This document shows, piece after piece, positions 42,692-53,600 of a DNA stretch of 64,000 bases (within the stretch, counting starts at the first letter, position 1; every line of letters starts with the position of its first letter). The notes beneath the pieces are model-generated. The model was not told the origin of the DNA and ran no database searches. It worked only from the letters and a program-made list of their open reading frames with translations. The stretch covers positions 698,501-762,500 of the forward strand of contig NC_090164.1 of assembly GCF_017916325.1 (NCBI RefSeq), written 5' to 3'. The position numbers and the translations under genes are program-made. This DNA is from Leishmania martiniquensis. Its lineage: Eukaryota > Euglenozoa > Kinetoplastea > Trypanosomatida > Trypanosomatidae.

Positions 42692-43501
42692 CTACGGTGC
42701 CATGGCATAGCTCTCCCCAAGAAAGGTGCTGGCAATTTCCTTCCACTCCGTGCTCTCTGCCGCTGTCAGCACCCCAGGCTGTTCATGTAAGAGCCACTGC
42801 CAAAACGATGCCAGGCCATCTCGAATTTCCTCCGCTTCCGACTGCGGCGCGTTGCTGGGGTCTGAGATTGACTTGAACCCGCAGTGCTGCTCCACCCTGC
42901 CCATTAGTATCGTGATAGCAAGCAGTTTCAGGAGCGCCTGACGCCGTACCGCTGCCTTCACGTTCGGCGCCCCCGCTGACTCGCCAGACGGGCAATTGAG
43001 TTTTTCCAAGGGCGCCAGCGACCCGCACGGGGAGGTGCACCGGCTGTGCTGGGAAGACAACGGCAGCGTTGCCGCGTGCGACTCCAGCTGCTCCCTCAGA
43101 GCGGCCAGCAGCTCTTCCACCGCTGTCTCCACTCCGCTAAAGTCGGCGTAGTCATCCGTATCGCTGTATGGGAGGATATCGTCCGCGTTCGGCCCCTCTT
43201 CTTTTTGCTCTTGCTGGTAGTTCTCCGGCTCCACAAGAGACTCGCGGAAGGCGGCGAAGGCGTCCGTCAATCGCTCCACCACGGCATACACCTCTTCATC
43301 AGCGTTCACAGCTGCCATGAGCTCTCGCCACTGGACACTCAAACGCAGCTGCTCTCGACGAGTGCGAGCCGCCTCCAGCTCCCTCTGAAGCACATCGAGT
43401 TGCTTCTCAAGATCCGCAACATGCTGCATCGTTTCTCGCAGTCTCTCCCGCTCTGCCGCGATGGCAGACGGCGCGAGCTCAGCCTCCGTAAGTGTGGCCA
43501 T
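42692..43501 (-). CDS. Hypothetical coiled-coil protein, 269 aa
   Basis: The ATG at 43501 follows a pyrimidine tract and AG at 43526-43527, leaving a leader of about 24 bases, which supports this start. Residues 12-60 form a clear coiled coil rich in Glu, Arg, Leu and Gln (for example LEKQLDVLQRELEAARTRREQL). A central acidic segment with Asp/Tyr (PYSDTDDYADF) is followed by another helix near 125-145. The C-terminal 75 residues are helical with two tryptophans and a hydrophobic stretch (ALLKLLAITILMG) too short to be a sure membrane segment. No catalytic motif is visible. Size and layout would suit a subunit of a larger complex, for example tethering or kinetochore-like, but nothing specific supports either. 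I do not recognise the family. Confidence 0.8.
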   Translation of the reverse strand: MATLTEAELAPSAIAAERERLRETMQHVADLEKQLDVLQRELEAARTRREQLRLSVQWRELMAAVNADEEVYAVVERLTDAFAAFRESLVEPENYQQEQKEEGPNADDILPYSDTDDYADFSGVETAVEELLAALREQLESHAATLPLSSQHSRCTSPCGSLAPLEKLNCPSGESAGAPNVKAAVRRQALLKLLAITILMGRVEQHCGFKSISDPSNAPQSEAEEIRDGLASFWQWLLHEQPGVLTAAESTEWKEIASTFLGESYAMAP

Positions 43502-45286
43502 GGCGAAGTCACGAGCTAATCCAAACTATACAAAAAAGAAGGAATCGGGCAATCAGCGTGTGGCTTTGTCAACCGTGTAGACACACACACACGCGCGCGA
43601 AAACATAAACGACAACCAGTTCACGCACGCTCAGCGGAAGTGACGTCAAGAGGCGGAGGGCAGCGAGGGGAGAAGAGGACTTGTTGTCCACCTTTTCAGA
43701 GAGGGAGAGACAACACAGAAGCGCGAAGCAAAATCGGAGACGGGCGACTCTCCCACGGCCAGAACAACAGCCCACGAGACAGAATCACAGGGAAACAGAA
43801 ACGAAAAGGCAAAAAAAAAAGAATGTCAGAGACAGAGAGAGTAAAAAAGGGACCGGAAAGAAGGCAAAGGCAATGAGGAGGAGGGGGGAGGGGAAAGGAC
43901 AGTGGGGCAGCGGTGGATGTGGGGGAGTGAGAGAGGTGGGTGGGAAAAGCGGTCCTGGGGCCAAATCAACCTACGTCACAGCCTCGTTTTTTTTTCTTCT
44001 GCTGCCTTTTTAAGCCCAGCGGCAAGAGCACGGCGGCACATGCACGCCCACAAGAGTAAGCAGATAGGCGCAGATAAGTGCACAAAGACACCTCAGCAGG
44101 GCTCGGGGATGCAAGCGCAACTTCCGTCTGCGTTGTATTGCAAAATTGGACGCTCCAAGCCGGAGAAAAGTGCGGGGTCGTGTGTCGAGAGAAAAAAGTA
44201 TGCAAAGAGCGAAGGCGGAAGGCGACAAAGATAACAGAAAGGAAAGCTAAGGAGGGGGCAGTCTAGGTCAAATCACACGCTGGTGAAGACGCGGCGTTGC
44301 ACGGCCAGGAGCGGATTGCCGCAAAGACCAGCGCAAACGAATTTGTTTCGAGGGGTCGTGCACCCTACCACCAAGAGCACAAGAAGAGATGGCAAATTCC
44401 TCTCTTCCCCTCTGCGTTTTGCAGTTCAGTCCCAACGGCGCGCAGTGCGTGTCGTTCGGCGATGGGTACAGGACGCGGATGAGATTTCCTCTCACGGCAA
44501 ATGGGGGCATGTGAGGGAGGTGAGAGGGGGGTGGGGGCAAGGTGTAAAGGTGTGCATCACACGAAAAAGAAGCCAACATCCGCGAAGGGGGGAGGGGAGA
44601 GAAGGGGGGGGGGCAAATTGGCAAGAGATGATGGCGTGAAGCCCATTTTCAGTGAGTTTAGGAGCGTGTGCGCCACAAGAGAACGAATGTTAGCAGTGCG
44701 ACCAGGGGGAGGGGATGGAGATAGGGGGAGTGGCTCGATTCGCGGGCAGAGAGGGCATTGGAAGATGGAGGCAAAGAGAGCGGGGGTGCCGCGAAAAAAA
44801 GGGCAATACCCCAGCATCTTAGGGAAACCTCATCATGTTGCGACAGCCTAACGGCGCGAGATCTCCGCTAAGCCCCCCCTGCTGCTCACGAGAAGCGGCA
44901 GGCGCCGCCCCATCCTCGGTGAAAAGCGGGCCCCTTCGTTGGACCTCCTGATCGTTTGCGCCCTTCCCGTGAACGCTTCCTATGACCCCTGCAGGGCACT
45001 TTCTGTTTCTCGGTGTTTCGCTTTCGCTGCCTTCGCTTTTCAAAAAAAGCGGGCGGGGACTTGTGAAACGCAGAACGCACTCGATGCCGCCACCCGTGGT
45101 GTGCATACCTGTCGCACACAAGAACGGAGACGGAGAACAGGCCTTGAGGAGCGTGCGTGTGTGTGTGTGTGTTCGGTGTGTTCGCGCGGATGAATAAGCA
45201 GGGGCGATTCAGCTGCGAGTGCGCGATAGGGAATGGGGTGAATGCCGTCTCAAGCAATGCTACAACGACCACCAAGGAGGAGATAC
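43502..45286. other. Intergenic region, no gene seen
   Basis: Leader of the coiled-coil gene and sequence downstream of the gene relic ending at 45287. Plus-strand purine runs dominate 43640-43960 and 44500-44790, and a GT repeat lies at 45156-45170. No coding frame is evident. Confidence 0.5.
43526..43527 (-). promoter_or_regulatory. Predicted trans-splice acceptor AG for the coiled-coil gene
   Basis: The coding strand reads a C/T-rich tract (complement of about 43531-43549) then TTTTTTGTATAG. The next AG is ten bases further on, so either may be used. Confidence 0.5.
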
Positions 45287-46714
45287 TCACGGAAGATGCC
45301 GGCAACGCACGTGGGCCTGCTCACTCCCCCTGAGCAAGAGAAACGAAGTCGAGCGAGCATGGTCGTAACCTGCGGCGAGTTTCCCCTGGGCCGGGTTACA
45401 CACAGGGCAAAATTGTGTGTGGATGTCGCCCTAGTAGCACCCTTTGGAGCCTGCGGCCTTGCTCTGCAGCAACGCAGCAACCACCTCATATACAGAAGCG
45501 GCCCCACCCGTTGAGCAGCACGTCACCCTACGAGAGTCCGTCGAGGCCGGCGCCTCTCCGGATCTCGAACAGCACCGCTTGCGGATTAGCGGCGATGAGC
45601 AGGAATGAGGGGCTCGTCGTGAATCGTGCCTCGCTCTCCTCGTCCAACACAGTCACGCACACCACGAGAATCGAAGGCCAGAGAAGCGACCTGCGCCATA
45701 CAGTCAGCGACGTTATGCAGAAACGGCAAACTGTTAAAGGCCCCGCCCATCATGGTCAGTGCTAAGAGCCGATCTTGACGTTCAAGCAGACGCCCGCGAC
45801 GCAGCGCGCGCCTCACCACCGAAGGTGGCGGTGCTGATGAGCGCGTTTGCCACGTCGAAGCTGCGGTCACTGCGGCACAGGAAGGCTTACGGCTTCAGCT
45901 TGTGGGTGGGCAGGGGAAGACTCTTCTTGTTCTCGGAGCGCTTCGCCTCGGCCATCGACAGGAGCAGCTTCACTTGAAGGCGCGTGCTTCCGTCGGTCGG
46001 CCACCGCAGATCCAGGTACTCCTTCCCCCGCTCCTCATCCGCCGGCTCGCTGGGGTGTGCCGCGGGCAGGTGACCAGGCGCCATCCCCTTTTTCAGCTCC
46101 TCCCTGTGAAAAATAGCCAAATGAACGTACACCCCCCTCCACAATGAGGTGTGGAATGCTGCCAGTTGTCTGAAGTATCCGCCGCATGCGCATGCAATGG
46201 AGCTGTCCGCCGGTCTTCACCGCACGTGCCCTCCGCTTCAAAAGGTCGTCCTCGTGGACGGCTTGTATGTATGTGAGAGCGTTGCTAGATGAGGTGCGTG
46301 TGGAAAGGGTGCCGCTGATGATTTAGCTTCCCTCGCAGAATTAATCGCCCACGCGTCGGCACATCACCTTGCCGGCGCAGATGTGCATGACAGCGAGGAC
46401 GTCACCGGTGTCTGCGTCTCGGCAAGTGAGTGGGAACGGGCCCCTCATGAACCCCGACCACGCTCAGACACCGCTTCCGGGCTCGAAAGGGTGTCCCAGT
46501 GGTAATTGCCCGAAGCCAGTTTCACCTCCGCATCTTTTGCGCCGGCGGCGGCAGCAGTTGATGACGACTTTGCTGTAGACATCGCGCCTACACGCTTCTG
46601 TACCTGGCATCCTGCACGCAACGCTTCTCCGGCGACAAAACGGCGAGATGCCGCCTCACCAGCAGTGCTGCGCCGGGCGACGGCCCCGCTAAGAGGCTTC
46701 GGGGTGAGTGGCAT
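45287..46714 (-). pseudogene. Decayed gene of unrecognised family
   Basis: Pieces of coding character run in order along the minus strand but in shifting frames. From an ATG at 46714 one frame stays open past SGNYHWDTLSSPEAV, ending at a TGA at 46445. A second frame continues (FPLTCRDADTGDVLAVMHIC), crosses TAA codons at 46341 and 46323, and goes on to GSIPHLIVEGGV near 46140. A third frame takes over (EYLDLRWPTDGSTRLQVKLL), crosses a TAA at 45887 and continues as DRSFDVANALISTATFGG. A fourth covers ALTMMGGAFNSLPFLHNVAD, a fifth LDEESEARFTTSPSFLLIAA to a TAG at 45528, and a last one (SVYEVVAALLQSK, then FCPVC) ends at 45287. At least four frame changes and several stops make an intact protein impossible. 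The span equals roughly 475 codons. Functional copies may exist in relatives. Confidence 0.65.
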
Positions 46715-48219
46715 TGCCTGAACGCAGCAGGCAAGCTGTACAAGGCGTCTCCTACAACAAACAGGAAGAGCTCGAATGCGAAATGAAAGGATGTTGCTGT
46801 CGGATCTGATGCCGCCACGCACACGTATCGGGCACGTTCTTCGCGTGTGCTAACTGGTGTACGAGTATGCGCGCGTGCAGGGTATCTGTCAGCTGCTGGA
46901 AGGCGAGCGAGCGAGGGACAGAGAGAGACGCACCACAGCACCATGAGGTTGCTCAGACTTGAAAGAGGGTCGTCCCATTCACTTTTTTCTTGAGGAAGGG
47001 AAACAAAAGAAAAAAAGACGCCTGGTGAGAGTGGGGGTCACCGCTGCAGACCCCCTCACGAGCTGATCAATGAGAGAAAGCCGAAAAGAGAGCAGCAGAA
47101 AGCAAAAGAAAGCGACCTCGGCAGCCAACGCACAGCTGCAGAGGTGCACATCGCACCCACGCACGCAGACCCCTTCGCCTCTCTCCCCACTCCCACCCCC
47201 GCCGCAGCCGGAAACGGAAGAAGAGAGGAAGACCACCGCGTACTGCGACGGCAGTAGTGCAATGCCCTTGAAATACACCGGAAAAAAAAGAGGCCCAAGG
47301 CTGCGTAAGTAGAGAGACGTAGGTGAAGGTGCACGATCGGCACCGAGATGGGCGCGAGGGCTACTAGCAGGGAAGGCTGTAACTGCGTGAATTGCACAAG
47401 AGCACCACAGCAGGAGCGGCGGCGCATGCGCACTGGCGCGGAGTGCAATACAAGCTACACCACCAAGAAGCCTGGAGGTGAGAGAGGGGTCAGAGGGCGT
47501 GCTAACGGCAAGTCGAAGAAGAAGCGTGCATGTGCCCCCCGAAACGGGGACAAAGCTGATATGAGGCTGGAGTTCTGTCATCGCAAACGTCTGTCCCTTT
47601 TTCCTTCTCTCCTTCACTTTCGTCCTCCCCCCGGGGGCGGTGTGTCAACGATATCCGCAGGTGGCGCCTGTGCGGCCTGAGGAGGGCCCAGAGGCAACGC
47701 ACTTCCTCCTTGCTTTAGATGAGCGGGCGCCGCCTCAAGCACCACACGCGCACTATTCTTGTCATCCTTCCCAGGGAGAAAGAGAGCAGGCGAGCTCATG
47801 TGACTCATACTGGCCTCCCTCACTCTCTGTGCGCGTGTTCGTCGAGAAAGGGCGAATGGGGGAGGTGAGGGGGGGTGCGCGAACACACAGAGAATCGAGC
47901 AGCGCCAAACAGGCTGGAGTGGCGTGGTGAGCAGCTGGGGAGAGAAGCCCACAGGCGCATGTGTCGGCGCGACCTTTCCAGCACGCCGCTCCACCACCCA
48001 CCTGCCAAGCGCTCATCAGATACGGCTCATCCATACAAGGTTGGGAAAGAAAGGGGTTCAATAACAGCACACACCTGCATGGATACACGCACACACACAC
48101 ACATGCACACGACTCCACTGTCACATGTACGCTCGTGCAGCTACGTTATGAAGTGACGCTGTCACATCGGTGGCCCGTCCCCCTCGTCCTTTTCTTCCCT
48201 CTCCGCCCCTTTCGTTGGC
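46715..48219. other. Intergenic region, no gene seen
   Basis: This includes the 3' UTR of the thioesterase gene and the sequence upstream of the gene relic. A CA repeat is at 48088-48112. A 127-codon minus-strand frame at 47614-47997 has no recognisable features and was not called. Confidence 0.5.
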
Positions 48220-49422
48220 TTACAGCTTCGTAGTGCCAATACGAGAGTTCGTGATGAAGAAGGCGTCACGCCGGGCCACGCTGTAGTGGTATCGGGTACG
48301 GGCCTCCATGAACTGCTGGAGCTCTTCCTGCGTCGCCCCATTCAGCTCCAGCCCGACCGGGATGGTGCACTTCTGCCCGATATCATCGCTGTTGATCAAC
48401 ACAAACGACGCACGATTTGTGATGACGGCGTTGACGTCTTTTCGCTCTGCCCTGAGCACCACATCCACCTCCATCGTGGTATTGCGTACATAGATGACCG
48501 TCGCCTCTAGCGTCACCCAGTCCGTGGCAAACACCGGCTCAGGGAAAGCGACGCTGTGCAACCCAATGGTGAAAACATGGCGGTTGCCGGTGAACATACG
48601 GCCGCAATGCACGGCGTGCTGCTCCATCCACGCCATCAGCTCTCCACCGAAGACGGTGTTGTTGTTGTTCATGCACGACGTGAAGAAAATGCGGTTCGCC
48701 TCGACCTTGGTGGAGTTGATGCGAGCGTGGATGGGCTTATCCTTGTTGATGGGGCACTGTGCCTCCTCAGTGGTGAGGGTGCGCTTCAGGCGCTCCGCCG
48801 TGCTCTTTTCTATCTCCTTCTGAATCTCACGAATTTTCACGTAGCGGTTGTGCGACTCGATATCGAACGGGTCGGTCAGCTCTGTCGCCGGCACGACCTT
48901 GGCCGCCTTCAAATCAGGCGTAATCGCTACCATGGTGAAGAAGGACTCACCCGCCGGCGTCTCCGTGCGGGTCGACGGCGATTGCCGGAAAAACCGAATG
49001 TAAATTCCCATCGAGCTGGAGCCGCAGTGCACTAAGCGACCGTCCAGTCGGACCGCGTCACCGTGCAGGATGGGCGAGGAGAACATTGTGTTCGTAATGC
49101 CCACTGTGCACGTCAGGTAACGCTTATGGGTAAGGCAGGCCTGGTGATCAACTGCCTTTTGAGAGGCACGAGCGGCGCACATGTCAAGCATCGCCAGCAC
49201 GCGGCCGGCGGCCAGGCGTGCCCTTGGGGTGGTGTCCGAACCAGCAATGTCGGTCCAGCTCACGTGGATGGGGTCCATCATGCCCTGCTTCGGATTGCCA
49301 ATGATGAGGCCGGTGCGACGGTTCTCGCTAAGTGCCGCCGCCGACGACGGTGCGGCGCTGGCTGCCACCGCAGTGCGGAAGAGGCGGGAGGCAACCGCCT
49401 GACAGGCTGCACGACGGAGCAT
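48220..49422 (-). CDS. Acyl-CoA thioesterase with two hotdog domains, probably mitochondrial
   Basis: The frame opens at TTG 49434; the first ATG is at 49422 and gives 400 residues. The start MLRRAACQAVASRLFRTAVAAS has the Arg/Ala/Ser pattern of a mitochondrial presequence. Two hotdog folds are visible. The second, from about residue 225, carries the family's core NNTVFGGELMAWMEQHA near 255-270, with the Asn, Gly-Gly and acidic residue expected of the active helix. The first, about residues 75-200, lacks a clear copy of that core (AGRVLAMLDMCAARAS in its place), so it may be structural. This double-hotdog layout is that of the animal ACOT9 group, which hydrolyses acyl-CoA in mitochondria. A pyrimidine tract and AG at 49466-49467 leave a leader of about 43 bases. 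Family is firm; substrate chain length cannot be read from the sequence. Confidence 0.85.
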   Translation of the reverse strand: MLRRAACQAVASRLFRTAVAASAAPSSAAALSENRRTGLIIGNPKQGMMDPIHVSWTDIAGSDTTPRARLAAGRVLAMLDMCAARASQKAVDHQACLTHKRYLTCTVGITNTMFSSPILHGDAVRLDGRLVHCGSSSMGIYIRFFRQSPSTRTETPAGESFFTMVAITPDLKAAKVVPATELTDPFDIESHNRYVKIREIQKEIEKSTAERLKRTLTTEEAQCPINKDKPIHARINSTKVEANRIFFTSCMNNNNTVFGGELMAWMEQHAVHCGRMFTGNRHVFTIGLHSVAFPEPVFATDWVTLEATVIYVRNTTMEVDVVLRAERKDVNAVITNRASFVLINSDDIGQKCTIPVGLELNGATQEELQQFMEARTRYHYSVARRDAFFITNSRIGTTKL

Positions 49423-50601
49423 TTTTCGTATCAACTCGCTCTGCTCTGTGTAGGCTTGCAGACGTCTACGCGAACAAGGAGGAGAAACAAGGCTGCTGCA
49501 CAGGGTCCCTTGCGTGCTTGTGGCGCCGTCTCTCCTGAAGAGCTATGCAGAGCAGCACCGCTGCTTTGGTCTCCGCTGATGGATCAAGGAAAGGGCAAAG
49601 GCAGCAGCGGGCTGCACCAGTGGACGAAAGGTTCGAGTGATGAGAGAGGAAGCAAGGAGCGAGAGCCCTGAGAAAATCGGATGTGCACAGCGGGTATGAA
49701 TACGCCTTTTTGCGCGTATGTATGTGTGTGTGTGTGTGTGGAGGGGAGATGATGGCGAGCAGTGTCCGTGAAAAATGAAAGGGAGGCGGGAAGAAGGTGA
49801 GAGTATGTGCATCCGGCACGCGGTACGACCCAAACCGCATGGCGCTTCTATTCATATCCCGCCTCTTTTTTCGTCATGTCCTCAGAACGACGCTGTGTGC
49901 ACAAAGTGTGCCACATAGCCCCTCGCATAGCATGCGCACAAGTCACGAGAGCAGCACCACCACGCATACACGCACCTACGCATGATAGCAATCGTTGCTG
50001 GGCCAGTCATCCCTGCCCGACGGAACGGGGGAGGGGCGTCGGTCAAAAGGGGGAGATGAGGAGGACCCAGCGGGCGTCACGGCACTCATCGCGACTGGCG
50101 ATGGCTCTCGCAGCGCTCGCTTCCACATTGGACCGAATCGACGCACGCACACGTGCCAACGAAAGCAGAATGTGGTAAGTACAGAGAGGAAAACAGAAGA
50201 GAAGCTGAGCCAAAGGTGGTGATTGAGGGAGCAGGATGCGCGCATCGGTGTGAGACAGCTCCACAACGGAGAGGACGAGACATCGGTCGAAGGGACGATA
50301 GAATCGTCCTCATCCCCATACCCCCATCGATACAGGGTTCCAGCCACCAACAACACAACCAGCATTGAGCTCTCGATCGGCACGCTCACTTCCCCACCCA
50401 CCTACCCACCCCCTTGTTCGCGGTGCCACTCCTTGCCACTTGTTCTATTCCTCGTCTGTTTTCTCATCTGCTCTCTCTCTCTCCGCTTTTTTTACATTGA
50501 TTTGCGCGTCGAATGCGGCACCTCGCATGTTGGGGATGCGAGGAGGCAGACGCCCCCCCGGCCTGAACAGCCTCGCGTGTACCCGCGCCTAAACGCGGCT
50601 G
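49423..50601. other. Intergenic region, no gene seen
   Basis: Leader of the thioesterase gene and 3' UTR of the MORN gene. A GT repeat lies at 49722-49740. No minus-strand frame has coding character. Confidence 0.55.
49466..49467 (-). promoter_or_regulatory. Predicted trans-splice acceptor AG for the thioesterase gene
   Basis: A T/C-rich tract (complement of about 49473-49490) leads to GTTCGCGTAG on the coding strand. Confidence 0.45.
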
Positions 50602-53600
50602 CTACTCCTGCGTGTTCACGACGTGCTGCAGCCTTTCCATTATGGCCCGCCGCTCTTGCACAAGGGCGGCAAGGGCCTCTTTCGAGGTGGATGATCGCTT
50701 CCCTTCGCCTTTTGTCGGCAATGCCGCCTTCGCGTAGGCTCTCTTGCCCTCGCCATTGCCACCGCCATCCGCCCCCTCTCTGGACGCAAGTGTGAAGCGC
50801 AACTGCCAAATGCGCTCGTTCAGCTCCCGCATCGCCTCGGTCAGCTGATAGATCTCGTCATCGCGGATGCTGCGTATCGCACTCGCCGCGTCCATCAGTG
50901 CCTTTAGAGAGCCCGTGATGGGCCTATGCTTTCGCTGCTGAGCCTCCTGGACTCGTCCTGCCAGCAATGCAGAGCTAAGTCGGCCTCGTGAGCCGGACTG
51001 CGCTGGTGTGGTGACCGGGCATGACGAGCCTGCCGCTGTCGGCGTGAGGTATTCCGATACCGCAGAAGGGGTGGGTGAGCAAGACCTGGCTATGCTATCG
51101 AGCTGACGGATGCCAACCTGAAACCTTGTGAGGTAGGCAGAGGTTGTCGGGGACGTCGCGCCACCACCGCCGCCGCCCTTGGACCGGCGATCGAAGGGGA
51201 GTCGTGCGCTGGGTGGTGTTGTCGTAATGGGCGACGTACCGTCAGCAGAAGAAGCCGTCAAGACAGTCGAGAGCGGATTGCTACACCTCCGCTGGGGCCG
51301 CCGGAGGCTGTATAGGGGCGTGGGATGCGACGGCGAGGGGGCAGAGGGCATCACTTTGGCCGACGGTAAAGAGGCCTGATAGCCCGCGCGCGGGGGGCTG
51401 CTGCCACCGCCGCCTCGGTTGGCTGCAGCGTCGCTTGGCGACGCCGAGCCAACGGCAGAGGTGCGAGGGCTAAGCTTCTGGTTTGCGGGGTTTGGTGCCG
51501 AGACCAGCCGGCGCTTCGCGTCTTTCGAGTGGCGTTGAGGACTTCGTCGCTGAGCAGGAGTCGGCGTTGATGTTCCCGTCGAGGCAGCACAGCCAACCAG
51601 CGCCGCCTCCCCTGCCGCGGAGGCCTGGCGGGCTTCTCCCTTGCGCATAAAGGCGAAGGGTTGCCGCTTCCGCGACTGCAGCTTCGATTTCTGCTGCAAA
51701 TCCGGCATGCGGGACTTCAACGCCTCTGCCGACAGCGTGTTTGGAAACTCATTCTCAGGAGTGAAGACGTTGCCCGTGACGACGCCCCTATCCACTTCAA
51801 TGTGCACACCGCCGCCGCTGCCGCTGCTGCCACCTTCAGCAATGGCTGCCACGGCTTCGCCCGTTAACACACCATCGGCATAGTTCCGCTCGGTCTGCAC
51901 GCCGTCCGCTGACGTGTATGTGCCGGCGCCATGGAGGACGTTGTGCATCCATGTGCAGCGAAGCCGGTTTCCCTCAACGAATTTGTAGATGCCACAACCG
52001 TGGCGCTGCAGATTGAAGAGAGGTTGCTGCCACTGCCCATCGCCGAAGCTGGTGTCTTCCACTTCGCCGTCATAGACGTCGCCGTTCGCAAAGGTCACAA
52101 CCCCGCAGCCCGAGTGCTTCGCAGCATCGTAGACCCCCTTGAACGTCCACGCCTTGCTCCCAGACAGGATGCTGACATCCCTTCCCGCCAGCGGCTGCAG
52201 CTGTGCATCGAACCATCCCTCCACTTTCGTCTTGTTGCGAAGAGTCAAACAGCCGGGGCCGCCGCCGGGAACGCCTCGACGAAAGGTGCCCCTGTACTTG
52301 AGGTAGTGAGGCAGCGACGGGACAGGTGGTGGTGGCAGGCTCGCGCCGCCGGTGGTCTCGTCCTCAACACCGAAAAAGAAAGTTCCTTCACCGTCACGGT
52401 ACCCGTCGACGTAGCCGCCCTCGAAGACGAGCTGGCGACGATCCTCAAAGGCGTACTCCCTGCCTTGGCCCGATGGCTTCCCGTTCGCCCACGTTCCCTC
52501 GTACACGCGCGAGCTCACCGATAGCGTCGGCGTAGACGCCTGCAGCGCGGGTGGCGATGCTACGGCGAGCAGCGTGGCCACACCCAAGCCGTGGGGTTGG
52601 CCAGCCAGCCACTGCCCCTCGTACTTCAGGCCCCGCACCTTGTCCTCCCAGAGACCGCTGCCCTCTGCCTGGCCCTCCCGAAGGTCGCCTGTGTACTGGA
52701 TAGACGACGCACCTGTCAAGGTGCCAGCACCGCTGGGCACGTAGTGTGCCACTGCGCCACAGTAGCGCGACCCGTCCGACCACCGCCATGTTCCCTCTCC
52801 ATGTGGGAGGCCACGCGCCCACTGTCCCGTGTAGGTTCCATCCAGTTGCCCGTACAGGGCAGGGTCCCAGCAGCGCAGCCCCGCCGCCAGCGCTCGCATG
52901 AAGTTGGGAGGCGTAATTGGCGCATCTGCCGGCGACGATGTTGGCGCGGCTTGCGGTGCTGACGCGTCCGTGCGCCACTCTCCAGTGCCGTTGCCGTCTG
53001 CCTCGCCGTTGGAGAAGGTTCCCTCATAGCACGTGAGTGTGAGGAGCAAGCGAAGCGGCACGCACGTGGCTGGAAGGCGCTTCCGAGCACATTCCCCAGA
53101 ATCGATGCCATGGACACCGGTGGGAGGCGGGAGGGGTCGATCGCGCAGCACACCGGCACCGTGAGGAACGCCGTTGCGCACGGCGCCGTTGTAGCTGCTT
53201 CCATCCATGTAGGTGATGACGGCACAGTCGCCAGTGAATATGCCTGCAACGCACGGGCCATGATACGTCTTCATTGGGTGGGCAACGTGCTCTGGCTGGT
53301 TCAGCCGCAGCAGCCAGGCAACGAATGCCGAGGATGTGGCGCGACTGTTTGTCTCATAGGCTGTCGAGTACGAAGCGGAGTCGAATGATGACGGTGGGAC
53401 AGCGAAAGTGATCCGCACATCCCCGTCCAGCTGATCACGATACCAATGCCCCTCACATACGGAGCCGTCGCTCCCGTGCAGAACCCCCCTGCCTACGCGC
53501 TGGTCCTGGGCAAACGAGCCTTCAAACACATCCCCGCTGGCGAGACGGTGAACGCCCTTGCCGTGCCGCCGCATCTGCGCGTCAATGCCACCGGTGTAGA

